DNA of 64,000 nt from Lepidodermella squamata. Lineage: Eukaryota; Gastrotricha. The notes under the pieces were generated by a model. That model was given only the letters and a program-made list of their open reading frames with translations. It did not search any database and had not been told where the DNA came from. Within the stretch, counting starts at the first letter, position 1, and every line of letters begins with the position of its first letter. Positions 33,340 through 42,820 of this stretch are shown here, one piece after another. Both the position numbers and the translations under genes were made by a program. Where the stretch lies: contig JBLDXI010000015.1 of assembly GCA_047495785.1 (NCBI GenBank), positions 1,178,001 through 1,242,000 on the forward strand. Direction: 5' to 3'.

Positions 33340-34398
33340 ATGGCTAATCGAAACTTAGGAACGCCATACACGACCGTCACGCCGTTGGCTGATGTACACA
33401 AGGTTCTTGCTGAGCAAGGATTCGCAATCGTCAAGGAGCATTCACTTTCAGAGGAATTCTGCAAGGCGGCAAATGACGAAGTTTGGCAGGCTATCGAGGC
33501 AATTATCGTCTCTCCAGAATCCGCAAAGGTTGATCGAACGAAGCCAAAGACCTACGAGAACTTCTTCAAATTAGGGCCACTTCACAGCATGATGCTTCAG
33601 CATTTAGGATTTGCTCACCTGCCGACTGACTGGGCGGCCCGTGAAGCTGCGGCTCCTATTTTTGCTCACCTATGGAATGTCCCAGTTACTGACCTGGTGA
33701 CTTCAATGGATGCAATATCCTTCAACATTGCACCGGAAAATTTCAACCCTAAACGTGGTCATTTCTCGGCTAATAGAAAGCTATGGTGGCATACAGACCA
33801 GCGTTTGATCAACTCCCAGCCAAAGTGCATTCAAGGGTTCTACAATCTCAACGAGTGTGGCCCGGACGATGGTTGCCTCTCCGTGTTGGAAGGTTCTCAC
33901 AAGTACCACTCGGAATTGAGGCCGAAGTTCCACGCCGAGACTCACGATGCTCATTTTTCAGTGGTTTCTGATTGGCATCGCCTAAGCGATGACGAATATG
34001 CCTTCATTGCGCAAGAAAAGGGCTGCAAGTGGCGATTCGTTTGCCCACCGAAAGGGGCGTTTGTTATATGGGATAGCCGTACCATCCACATGGGGACTGA
34101 GCCTCGCCTGCCGCGCGAGGAGCCTCGAAATCGGTTGGTCTATTACGTCTGCATGTTTCCAAAATACGCGACGGCCAATGAAGGCTACTCCTGCACTGGG
34201 ATAAGTCCGAGAGACAAGGCGATGCGAATTCAAGCCTTCAATGAGCATCGTACGACAACTCATTATCCTTACCCGGTCAAGCTATTCGATAAATTACCGC
34301 GGCACATGTCGCAGGATATCAAGATCGATCAAAGCCGAATACCAAGAATGACACTTGAAAATATGACGCGTTTGCAATCTTCGCTTTTAGGCGTATAG
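33340..34398 (+). CDS. Phytanoyl-CoA dioxygenase family (PhyH) 2-oxoglutarate/Fe(II) oxygenase
   Basis: A single-exon gene for 352 residues. The frame is open further upstream, but the first ATG is at 33340. The fold's iron ligands are visible: WWHTDQ gives His151 and Asp153, and SRTIHMGTEPR gives His250 with the 2-oxoglutarate-binding Arg256 nearby. DDGCLSVLEGSHKYH is the typical PhyH loop between them. Such enzymes hydroxylate a small molecule or acyl-CoA using O2, Fe(II) and 2-oxoglutarate. No signal peptide or clear peroxisomal terminus (it ends LLGV) is seen, so the protein is probably cytosolic. It is intronless, unlike most neighbours; a retrocopy or horizontal origin is possible but not shown. 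The substrate cannot be predicted. AATAAA lies about 20 bp after the stop. Confidence 0.85.
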   Translation: MANRNLGTPYTTVTPLADVHKVLAEQGFAIVKEHSLSEEFCKAANDEVWQAIEAIIVSPESAKVDRTKPKTYENFFKLGPLHSMMLQHLGFAHLPTDWAAREAAAPIFAHLWNVPVTDLVTSMDAISFNIAPENFNPKRGHFSANRKLWWHTDQRLINSQPKCIQGFYNLNECGPDDGCLSVLEGSHKYHSELRPKFHAETHDAHFSVVSDWHRLSDDEYAFIAQEKGCKWRFVCPPKGAFVIWDSRTIHMGTEPRLPREEPRNRLVYYVCMFPKYATANEGYSCTGISPRDKAMRIQAFNEHRTTTHYPYPVKLFDKLPRHMSQDIKIDQSRIPRMTLENMTRLQSSLLGV

Positions 34399-34966
34399 GA
34401 GGCACTATAGAGCAAAATAAAAAAAATTTCAGATATTTGTAGTTACGATTATTTAACGCTGATTATTTTCACAAAATAACATGCATTTACTTTCACAGTG
34501 CACGAGGGGTTCGACACTGAAAAATTGTTAATATACAGAGAATAATTATAAATGGATTCAAGAGAACTGTCACGATTCCCAATTAACCAAATTTCAGCTC
34601 GCTGGAATAGTCCCACAGTCTGGTCACAGGCGGGATCGAGGCGCTTCTCTGCTAATTCGCTGATGATTTTTTGTGAAAGATGACTTCCTCATGCCAAGTA
34701 CAGGTTGCTGCACTTCTAGTTCATATTTGGGGCTAAGTAACCGTTTTGAAAAGTCGAAGTAACCGTTTGCAGTTTATTCAAACCAGGAAGGGTGACATAC
34801 CAAAAACTAAAGATGAAAGATGAAGAATAATGTAAGAGATAGTTAAAGGCGGCCGTCCATTGTAGCTGACTCGAAAAATGAAATGTGTCAGTTGCATGGC
34901 AAAGCTGGTCGAAGAAGTCAAAATTAGCGAATTCCAGAAAAAGTGGAACTAAAAAGCTGAAATTGC
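34399..34966. other. Spacer between dioxygenase and repeat protein
   Basis: Convergent 3' flanks of two genes. No gene, RNA or transposon is recognised. Confidence 0.45.
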
Positions 34967-35824
34967 TTATGCAGAGGCGGCGGTGGTGGGCTTCTTGTGG
35001 TTACGAGCCTTGGCAGAGCCAGAGCAAGAGCCAGACTGAGCCTGTTGCTGCTGACGAGACTTGGGAGCGGCAGAGCCGGAGCCAGACTGACCCTGCTGCT
35101 GACGGGACTTGGCGGCGGCGGAGCCAGACTGCTTCTGCTGGCGAGACTTGGGGGCAGCGGAGCCAGAGCCGGACTGAGCCTGCTGCTGCTGACGAGACTT
35201 GGGGGCAGCGGAGCCAGAGCCGGACTGAGCCTGCTGCTGCTGACGAGACTTGGGTGCGGCAGAGCCGGAGCCAGACTGACCCTGCTGCTGACGGGACTTG
35301 GCGGCAGCGGATCCAGACTGCTTCTGCTGGCGAGACTTGGGGGCAGCGGAGCCAGAGCCGGACTGAGCCTGCTGCTGCTGACGAGACTTGGGGGCAGCGG
35401 AGCCAGAGCCGGACTGAGCCTGCTGCTGCTGACGAGACTTGGGTGCGGCAGAGCCGGAGCCAGACTGACCCTGCTGCTGACGGGACTTGGCGGCAGCGGA
35501 TCCAGACTGCTTCTGCTGACGAGACTTGGGAGCGGCAGAGCCGGAGCCAGACTGACCCTGTTGCTGCTGACGAGATGTGGCGGCAGCGCCAGACTGCTGC
35601 TGACGGGCTTCAGCTTCTTCCGCAGAGTCTTCTTCCTCGGAGGATTCCTCGGAGTCGGAGTGCTCGTGGGAGTGCTCGTGGGAGTCAGAACCATGAGGAG
35701 GGGGAGGAGGAGGTCCGCGGGGTTGGCGGGCAACAGGGCCAGAGCCAGAGGCAGGGGGAGGACCCTGAGGAGCGGCCAAGACGGCGGCAACGAGAGCAGC
35801 AACCAAAGCGATGCGGACGAACAT
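34967..35824 (-). CDS. Secreted S/Q/G/K-rich repeat protein (copy 1)
   Basis: A single exon of 285 residues on the minus strand. A strong signal peptide (MFVRIALVAALVAAVLAA) is followed by a Pro-rich part with PPPPPP, a His/Ser/Glu block (SHEHSHEHS then SEESSEEE), a long repeat region and the tail KARNHKKPTTAASA. Repeat units are SRQQKQSGSAAAK (13), SRQQQGQSGSGSAAPK (16) and SRQQQQAQSGSGSAAPK (17); the order 13-16-17-17 is duplicated, giving a 189-bp higher-order repeat. One Cys lies near the end. The composition (Ser, Gln, Gly, Ala, regular Lys/Arg) suggests an intrinsically disordered extracellular material such as a cuticle, adhesive or silk component, with many possible O-glycosylation sites; no known family is recognised. 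Long frames on the opposite strand are composition artefacts. Two more copies lie at 39.1 and 46.7 kb. Confidence 0.82.
   Translation of the reverse strand: MFVRIALVAALVAAVLAAPQGPPPASGSGPVARQPRGPPPPPPHGSDSHEHSHEHSDSEESSEEEDSAEEAEARQQQSGAAATSRQQQQGQSGSGSAAPKSRQQKQSGSAAAKSRQQQGQSGSGSAAPKSRQQQQAQSGSGSAAPKSRQQQQAQSGSGSAAPKSRQQKQSGSAAAKSRQQQGQSGSGSAAPKSRQQQQAQSGSGSAAPKSRQQQQAQSGSGSAAPKSRQQKQSGSAAAKSRQQQGQSGSGSAAPKSRQQQQAQSGSCSGSAKARNHKKPTTAASA
35096..35500. repeat. 189-bp higher-order tandem repeat inside repeat-protein copy 1
   Basis: GCTTCTGCTGGCGAGACTTG begins at 35131 and again at 35320, exactly 189 bases later, and the sequence between the two is repeated almost base for base, including synonymous sites. 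A partial third unit follows. The period is 63 codons, so expansions keep frame. Confidence 0.8.
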
Positions 35825-35879
35825 TTTTAGTTTTTAGTTTTTAGTAAACTAAGTAGATTAAAAGGATAAGAAGCCGAAG

Positions 35880-35920
35880 GATAGTTGTGATTTTAGCTCT
35901 GAATTTCGCCTGCTTTTATG
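35880..35920 (-). promoter_or_regulatory. TATA-type promoter of repeat-protein copy 1
   Basis: On the minus strand CATAAAAG (35920-35913) lies about 90 bases before the ATG, with TTCAGAGC and TCACAACTATCC where a start site is expected. The whole 5' flank to about 35990 is nearly identical in the other two copies. Confidence 0.6.
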
Positions 35921-35990
35921 GCCAATTCCTTACGTGGGATGAGCGTTTCAGCTGCCTTCCCCCGTACTCGCGTGTTTGTTCCGTAAGAAA

Positions 35991-36866
35991 AAACAATCGG
36001 GTCGGTTTTGGTGCAATTTCACGAGCTGGCAGTTGTTTTACTACGACAGCTGATATTTTGGGCATGTTAGATGCCGATATCTTGTAAATGAATCACGCAT
36101 GGTTCACGTGCATATCACGGCCGCGAAAGTATCACCTATGTCAATTCCAAATTACACTGTTTTCATATTGTGGGGTGGGCGGCAGAACGACTTGCCCAAA
36201 AAAGAACCAAATGGCGTTAAACTAACTTTTTGCATCTTTGCCAAGTCATCGCTAGAAAAAAGCATTGCCAGCTTTTTCTGCGTATCAAAAGCGCTATGCC
36301 ATTTGTTTCCGGCATACCGCTTTGGCGCGAAACCCGCGATATCATATCGTTTGTCTTAACATTTCTATTTTGCTCAATCTCAGGAATTCGAGCGTTGAAG
36401 GCAGACAGAAAAAATCATCAATGATTGAATAGTAGACTGGATGAAACGATTGGCACTTCATAACGATTGGCCTTGGTTTTTTGATTGCCTTCCAATCTAG
36501 GAGAAATAATAGAAATGAGGTAAATCAGAAACTTCAAATCTAAGCTTTCACCGAAAGTTACTTATCGGCATCACTAATTTTCGCATTTCGCCGCTTCCCA
36601 ACACTGCCATGACAGTTGTGGAAATTTACAGGTCAAATGAATTTGGTCTTTTTCAAGAGGTATCGAATGGTTTTTACGAAGTGCCGGAAATTTCTGCGAA
36701 TTCAGAGCTCCAGAGCTAAGCGGATATTGAGAAAGTTTTCAAATGTGGGGCAATTGGTTGCTGTTGACGGCATCTTTCTGTGGCAGATAGATATATCTTG
36801 CTACTTGCTACTACGCACTTTTCGATCTTTTTCGAGAAAAAGTATTCAATGAAAGTGGCACGAGAT
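35991..36866. other. Spacer between divergent repeat-protein and fucosyltransferase-like genes
   Basis: The stretch to about 36090 shows partial similarity to the 5' flanks of the other repeat-protein copies (CACGTGCATATCACGGCCG at about 36104). The rest has short frames only and nothing recognisable. Confidence 0.45.
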
Positions 36867-36896
36867 TATAAAAACGTGCAGCGTACGCTCTCATTC
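36867..36896 (+). promoter_or_regulatory. Core promoter of fucosyltransferase-like gene A
   Basis: TATAAAAA at 36867-36874 and CTCATTCA at 36890-36897, about 80 bases before the ATG. Same layout as at 33254. Confidence 0.55.
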
Positions 36897-36976
36897 ATTT
36901 TTAATTTGAAGTCTAATTTGAAGTTGTTGCATTCATCATTTAATCGCCCGTTACAGCGCTTGCTTTTCCCGTCATC

Positions 36977-38590
36977 ATGGTTTTCTTCAGTATTAAAAAC
37001 GAGAAATCGAGACATCTTCTGTTCGTAGTAGCCATGTTGAGTGTGACGAGCATCAGCAGCTTTATTATTTTTGGCTATCATCCGTACCTGATCTCGTCGA
37101 CATTCAGCGGCAGTCGAGCAGCGATTAGAGATTATCAACCTGAACAACTAATGATTGATGTAATTCTAAAAAATGCGTCATCTGGATTCGATGTATCGTC
37201 AACGTTCCTCGATTATAGGCGTGAGCTGCTTCAAAGGAACGAACAAGCAGAAAAGCTGAGAGCCGCCATCGAGGAATTCTACCTCTCCCCTATGCGCAAT
37301 GATCTCAAGCGCAACGACAGCACGTTGAAGGTATGCGCGTTGAGAACCTAAAAATATATTTCTTAAAAAATCATTTACTATATCGCTGATTCCGCTCAGG
37401 TGTTGGCTTATCGGTGCCTTGACAATGAATTTTGCTGCGGGTTCGGCGATCGGCTTCGTGGGCTGATTGGGACGTTCTATCTCGCCATGGCTCTCAACCG
37501 GCTCTACTACATCAACTGGAGAGGGAAAAGCTTTCTGGAAGATTTTTTCCCATTTGAGGCGATTGATCGTGGCCAAGTTGAGGCTGTCCTATCAAGGATT
37601 CCGGAGAATGCGAGCCGTAATTTAGCGCACATGAACGACAAAAGTGAATTCGAAGTCTATGAGCTTAGCAAATCCTCGCGATTAAGCATGGAATATGCAA
37701 ACATTAGCCATGTGTCGATCCGTTCTAACTTGATGGTTCCTATCGAAGGTCTGTTGAGCAATTCTGAGTTTACTGGACTTTTCAAACAGATCACGGAGCC
37801 CATTTTGGATAGTGCGCATCAGTTCATCGACGGATCTGTTTTCCTTTCAGCAGCACTGAGAATTCTTCTGCCTCGGCCGTCACAAAAATTGAAGTCTTTA
37901 TTCGACCAATGCCTAGTGATCCGTAGCGGTGGCTTAATCAAGTGGAATGGCGCCTTTAAAATCGGCGTTCAAATTCGCTTCGGAGACAAGGGAAAAAGTA
38001 AATGCAAGTTGAACGAAGTCCCATGTTTTGCCGAGCAGGTAGCGAACCAGATAGCTGATCAAATGTCGATTGAATCGACTGGCAGCAAGCCTAAATTCAT
38101 CATTTTTCTAACATGTGATAAATTTGCAAATGAAACTAGGGTATCTTTCATCGAGACTCTGCATCGAAAAACAAAAGGAAGAACGGATTTCGAGGTGATC
38201 ACCAGTGCTGATATTTGTCCTCAGCTGCAACCGCGCCATTCCGGCCAAGACAAGCCCCCAGTGGGCAGAGATGCTTCATGGATTTTCAACGCGAAGACCT
38301 TTCTGGATTTCTATACTCTGACTCAAATGGATGAACTCGTCATTTCACGGAGCGGTTTTGGCGAGCTAGCCTCTTACCACAGCTTGAAGCCAACATATCG
38401 ATACATGTGCTACGGCTGCACCTTCAGACAGTCAAAAATGGATACTTTACGGCCTATCGAGCACGGTTACGGAGTTGGATTGACATTTAAAAGCACAACT
38501 GACGAATCAATCAAACGTGAGTGCCGATTCGAACATTTCAATCGCATCGGTAGAAATTTCGGTTTCGAGTTGATCACTTGGCCGCGTTGA
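36977..38590 (+). CDS. Fucosyltransferase-like type II membrane glycosyltransferase (A)
   Basis: About 514 residues in two exons, 36977-37330 and 37400-38590, with a 69-bp intron. A short basic N-terminus and one hydrophobic segment (about residues 14-33) predict Golgi type II topology; a stem with a coiled-coil-like EQAEKLRAAIEEFYLSP follows. The catalytic domain has GFGDRLRGLIGTFYLAMA (from residue 132) and IGVQIRFGD (306-314), which resembles motif I (HxRxxD-like) of alpha-1,2/alpha-1,6/O-fucosyltransferases that binds GDP-fucose. PKFIIFLTCDK and DELVISRSGFGELAS (SRSGFGELAS at 434-443) match the later motifs of that superfamily. The exact acceptor and linkage are unknown. AATAAA begins at 38596, six bases after the stop. 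Two intact paralogues lie at 51.5 and 54.1 kb, and decayed pieces at 46.0 and 53.7 kb. Confidence 0.75.
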
Positions 38591-39132
38591 AGTGAAATAA
38601 AATTATCTTTATGTTGCTAAATCATGGGCTGATTTATCACGATGAAACATTCTTAGTGAGTCGATGGCTGAACTGTTTTCTTTCTCCTGTTAAATGCTAA
38701 ATATATGATGGGCGTAGCGATTCATAATACGTACTTGTATTAGGAATCGCTGGTGCACCTGGGCTGATGGTGTATATTTTTCTGTGCGAATGCTCTGGGA
38801 ATTCGTATTTGCGGTAGGATGATGGTAGATGGTAGATTGATATATTTTTATCGGCCTGATTGAGCAGCTACTGTAAATATTGATAAGATTGATGTTTGGT
38901 TGAGTTTGGCGCTGGGTTGAACCATTTAATCTTATGCAACAAATTAATTGAAGAGTCACTCTTTATTAATGGAATGAAATCGAGAAACTATGCACTCATA
39001 TAGCAGCATACAAGCTGACGCAGGGGTAGCGTCGGAGATGGATTAGGCCTGTTGCATAGAGCAATTAGCAAGAGTAGCAGAAATTCGAAATTGGAAGAAT
39101 TAATACCAAAAAGAAACTACGAATGGATTTGC
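38591..39132. other. Spacer between convergent genes
   Basis: Carries the AATAAA at 38596 for the glycosyltransferase and the 3' flank of repeat-protein copy 2. The short minus-strand frame at 38690-38959 is not convincing. Nothing else is recognised. Confidence 0.45.
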
Positions 39133-39786
39133 TTATGCAGAGGCGGCGGTGGTGGGCTTCTTGTGGTTACGAGCCTTGGCAGAGCCAGAGCAAGAGCCAG
39201 ACTGAGCCTGTTGCTGCTGACGAGACTTGGGAGCGGCAGAGCCGGAGCCAGACTGACCCTGCTGCTGACGGGACTTGGCGGCAGCGGAGCCGGACTGCTT
39301 CTGCTGACGAGACTTGGGGGCAGCGGAGCCGGAGCCAGACTGACCCTGCTGCTGACGGGACTTGGCGGCAGCGGAGCCGGACTGCTTCTGCTGACGAGAC
39401 TTGGCGGCAGCGGAGCCGGAGCCAGACTGACCCTGCTGCTGACGGGACTTGGCGGCAGCGGAGCCGGACTGCTTCTGCTGACGAGACTTGGGAGCGGCAG
39501 AGCCGGAGCTAGACTGACCCTGTTGCTGCTGACGAGATGTGGCGGCAGCGCCAGACTGCTGCTGACGGGCTTCAGCTTCTTCCGCAGAGTCTTCTTCCTC
39601 GGAGGATTCCTCGGATTCGGAGTGCTCGTGGGAGTGCTCGTGGGAGTCAGAACCATGAGGAGGGGGAGGAGGAGGTCCGCGGGGTTGGCGGGCAACAGTG
39701 CCTGAGCCAGAGGCGGGTGGAGGACCCTGAGGGGCGGCCAAGACGGCGGCAACGAGAGCAGCAACCAAAGCGATGCGGACGAACAT
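39133..39786 (-). CDS. Secreted S/Q/G/K-rich repeat protein (copy 2)
   Basis: A single exon of 217 residues, minus strand, with the same plan as copy 1: the identical signal peptide, a Pro-rich segment, the SHEHSHEHSESEESSEEE block, repeats and the KARNHKKPTTAASA tail. The repeat region here alternates SRQQKQSGSAAAK with SRQQQGQSGSGSAAxK units and uses the 17-residue unit only at the end, so it lacks copy 1's 13-16-17-17 order. The non-repeat ends are almost identical to copy 1, including at synonymous positions, whereas unit number and order differ. That fits replication slippage or unequal exchange. The single Cys near the C-terminus is kept. Probable extracellular structural or mucin-like protein; no known family. 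Its neighbours are glycosyltransferase A (convergent) and the secreted ankyrin protein (divergent). Confidence 0.82.
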   Translation of the reverse strand: MFVRIALVAALVAAVLAAPQGPPPASGSGTVARQPRGPPPPPPHGSDSHEHSHEHSESEESSEEEDSAEEAEARQQQSGAAATSRQQQQGQSSSGSAAPKSRQQKQSGSAAAKSRQQQGQSGSGSAAAKSRQQKQSGSAAAKSRQQQGQSGSGSAAPKSRQQKQSGSAAAKSRQQQGQSGSGSAAPKSRQQQQAQSGSCSGSAKARNHKKPTTAASA

Positions 39787-39840
39787 CTTTAGAGTTTAGT
39801 TTTTAGTAAACTAAGTAGATAAAAAGGATAAGAAGCCGAA

Positions 39841-39882
39841 GGATAGTTGTGATTTTAGCTCTGAATTTCGCCTGCTTTTATG
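39841..39882 (-). promoter_or_regulatory. TATA-type promoter of repeat-protein copy 2
   Basis: CATAAAAG on the minus strand at 39882-39875, about 90 bases before the ATG, in a 5' flank nearly identical to that of copy 3. Confidence 0.6.
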
Positions 39883-40711
39883 GCCAAATCTTTACGTGGG
39901 ATGAGCGTTTCAGCTGCCTTCCCCCGTACTCGCGTGTTTGTTCGGCAAGGAAAGAGAACCGGGTCGATTTTGGTGCAATTTTACGAGCTGCCAATTTTTT
40001 ATTGCGACAGCTGACATTTCCATGGTTTTACCGTTCATTAGGTTCACGTGCATATCACGGCCGTGATGTGAGATGCTGCTGAATCAACAACAAACTACAA
40101 CCTTTTTTCTAATCCGCTGCTGGTGTGCGGAGAGAAACAACCGCGTGGGTTGATTCTGAACTAACTTTCCAGTCGTCGGCATTTTTTTGAACATTTTTAC
40201 AAGTTAGAAATACAACTCGATTCCGGCATGTCGAATCTTGTTTCTTTCATGTAATCTTAAAATCGTCCAAGAATGAACAGAAAATTTAAAATTCAAACAC
40301 TGTCATCCAGCATGTTTTCTTCAGTGATATGAATCACCTGCTTTAGCGATCCTATTACATTTCCGCGAAAACTAAAGTGTGAACATTCTTTTATGAAGCA
40401 AAGCGTCGGAAAGTTGGATTTTGTAACTAATTAAAAGTATAGCACTTTCGTTTTTTTGCGAACCGAAGTGTCCTGAAGTACGTCTCATGCTTCCAAACGT
40501 TTCGTAAGAAAACCATTGTATACAGCAAAGCGCTAGTCCTATCGCTCCACTACTCATGGCTGCATCGAGCCGGCATAACAAAAGCACCCAAGTACACTTG
40601 TACCGAAATTCCAAAGGTGCTAGGTTAACCCAAGTGCTACAATTAATTACAGGGAAGTGTGGTAAATGCTCGAGGCGAAAATATTTCACAGCTCAAAACT
40701 AAAAAAAGATA
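39883..40711. other. Divergent spacer, duplicated with 47403-47990
   Basis: From the repeat-protein promoter to about 40420 this DNA matches 47403 to about 47990 closely (for example CCGCGTGGGTTGATTCTGAA and CACTGTCATCCAGCATGTTT in both). It is part of a segmental duplication, not a gene. It also contains the promoter of the plus-strand ankyrin gene that follows. Confidence 0.6.
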
Positions 40712-41902
40712 ATGCGATTAATGCTCTTCCATCTCAGTTTATTCACGTATACGTTCATTTTACCTGCTCAATCTCAATCAGGTGCGGGAGATTACATTGA
40801 GGATTACGGTTTTCCGGCAGCTGCACCTGAAGTAGGCTAAACTTCCTTGTAGTTTATGAACTTGTTGAGCAACTAAAGTTTAATCTAGTTTAATCCAGAT
40901 GAACTATTGCAAAACAATCGGCAATTGCTAGATGCTTGTAGGGATGGAGATTTGATCCGGGTTCGAGAGCTGGTTCAGCGCCTGGAATCTAGCGGCCAGT
41001 TGCAAATCGACTGGCAGGATGATCGTGATTCGCCGTGCTTGCCCAACCTAAAACAAGCTACATGCCTCATCCACACGATTGAATGCATGAACGCAACAAT
41101 GCCCAGACTCGCTTTAGTCACTTACCTTCTTCAAAAAAGATCGAGAGTCTCCATGAAAACATCTAATGGCTTGACGCCGCTTATGCTGGCAGCTGGAAGG
41201 CCTCTAGGTCTGGACGTTGCCAAAGTCCTCATTCAACAAGGAGCTGCAGTTGATGATCGATCAGTTAATAATGGTACTGCTTTGATGTTTGCAGCTTCAA
41301 ACCGTGCTGGAACAGAAATAACTCGCATTTTGATTCAACAAGGTGCGTCTGTTAACGCAAAGGATTCAGCTAATTGGTCGCCTTTGATGTTCGCCGCGAT
41401 CAACAGTTTCGGTAATGATATTGCCCAATTACTCCTGGGTAGGGGTGCCTCAGTTGGCGACAAAAATTCGAATGGAGAATCGCCAATGTTCCTAGCGGCG
41501 AGTTTGAACTCTAGAGGCTGGGATATGATGAGTTTACTCATCAGCCGAGGAGCTTCGATCAATGATAGGACCAACAATGGGACAACAATTTTGATGGGAG
41601 CTTCAGGTAACCCAAATGGGACTGATTTGGTTAGGCTTCTACTCAGTCGCGGAGTTTCGGTCAATGAAAAATCAACCAAAGGCCAAACTGCATTGATGTT
41701 CGCTTCGGCATCCGACTTGACCCTGCCAACTGTGAGAATCTTGCTCGATCGAGGGGCAAATATTAATGATAGGACAGTTACTGGTGAGAGTTCACTGATG
41801 GTTGCAGCCAGGAATGGGGCGTCTGCTGTTGCGCGACTTTTAGTTAGCCGAGGGGCCTCTCGCGACGGCTGCAGCAGCATCTATTCTTCATGCAATTCAT
41901 AA
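40712..41902 (+). CDS. Secreted ankyrin-repeat protein
   Basis: Two exons, 40712-40831 and 40889-41902, give about 377 residues with a 57-bp intron (donor GTAGGC, acceptor TTTAATCTAG). The first exon encodes a signal peptide (MRLMLFHLSLFTYTFILPA) and a short acidic linker. An alternative junction (donor GTGCGG at 40782, acceptor CCAG at 40898) also keeps frame and gives 361 residues; both retain the signal. About seven ankyrin units follow, each with a TxLMxAA-type start and LLxRGAxxxD-type end, such as TPLMLAAGRP, TALMFAASNR and SPLMFAAINS. Ankyrin proteins are normally intracellular; secreted ones are known mainly as effectors or venom-type proteins, so an extracellular role would be unusual. 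It sits inside the glycosyltransferase/repeat-protein cluster. AATAAA at 41937. Confidence 0.68.
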
Positions 41903-42820
41903 ATCCAAGATTCCGTGTTCGTTTTATGTAATAGCCAATAAATGTTATTTGGGAAAATTCTGAATTTTCATGTCAGGTCATAATTCCAAGTCAATAGCGT
42001 TACATCTGTAGTAGTAAATCTACCTTTATTCTTCTGTCATTATATGCCTATTTCTCAGCCAAGCTAGCGGTTTGTCTATGCCTCTCAACCCAAGTACGGA
42101 ATGGCAGTTGAGTCCCTTTTTCACGTGATCGCAGGAACTCAACATTTCGGCTGGGTGAAAAAGGGTAATACACCAAAAAAGTGACAAAGACTGAAAGGCC
42201 TACGTCAGAGAGGAGTTGTTCGACGCTGTTCGAAAACATTCAAAAAAAACATATTTTTTTACGCTGCCAATCTCTTAATTTCGATTCACTTATCTACCTC
42301 TTTATCGATTACGACGGTCATAGTTGAATTACACGTGGGTTTGAGGGAATATGAGTAGTTCAAAGCGTGATGTCTAGTCGGCAAATGTTCAAACGAACTA
42401 ATTTAAAATTTGACTTGGAAACTTGAAGTTTGTCCTTTATCGTCGGGCTTTCATCACAGAATGATAACACTGTAATGATGAACTGCAAACGATTGATCTA
42501 ATAATAGCAGGTATTCAAGTTTAGACGGCTGAAAGTGATTTGTTCTTTGTTCAGAGAAGCTCTTTCTGCATGCTTCTTGAACTGGCGATAAGAATTCGCC
42601 TTATAGCTCATGGGAGATGAGCTATCAGTCTCTACGCAAGCAATTAAGCTGTTGAGACTGATACACCTTGGCAAATAGCCTAATCGGCTGGATAGTTTTA
42701 CCTTTGATTAGCTGCTGAGTTGGGTAAACATTAATTTCCTATCGTTAGAACGCCTCCGCGGCAGGATCGGCAGGTTCCTTCGAAGTTAAAACAGAATAAT
42801 TCATCTTAGAATTAAGAAGA
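41903..42820. other. Spacer upstream of GABA-B-like receptor copy 1
   Basis: AATAAA at 41937-41942 ends the ankyrin gene. From about 42300 the DNA is loosely similar to 48360-48700 before receptor copy 2 (CGATTAxGACG, TTCAAAGCGTG), so the promoter region was duplicated with the receptor. A hairpin with arms TCAGTCTC/GAGACTGA is at about 42626-42661. Confidence 0.45.

Noticed and set aside
34885-35844. Long plus-strand and other-frame open reading frames over repeat-protein copy 1 (similar ones at 39052-39806 and 46664-47326)
   Set aside because: They arise because the GC-rich repeats lack stops in several frames. Only the minus-strand frame with a signal peptide, conserved in all three copies, is coherent.
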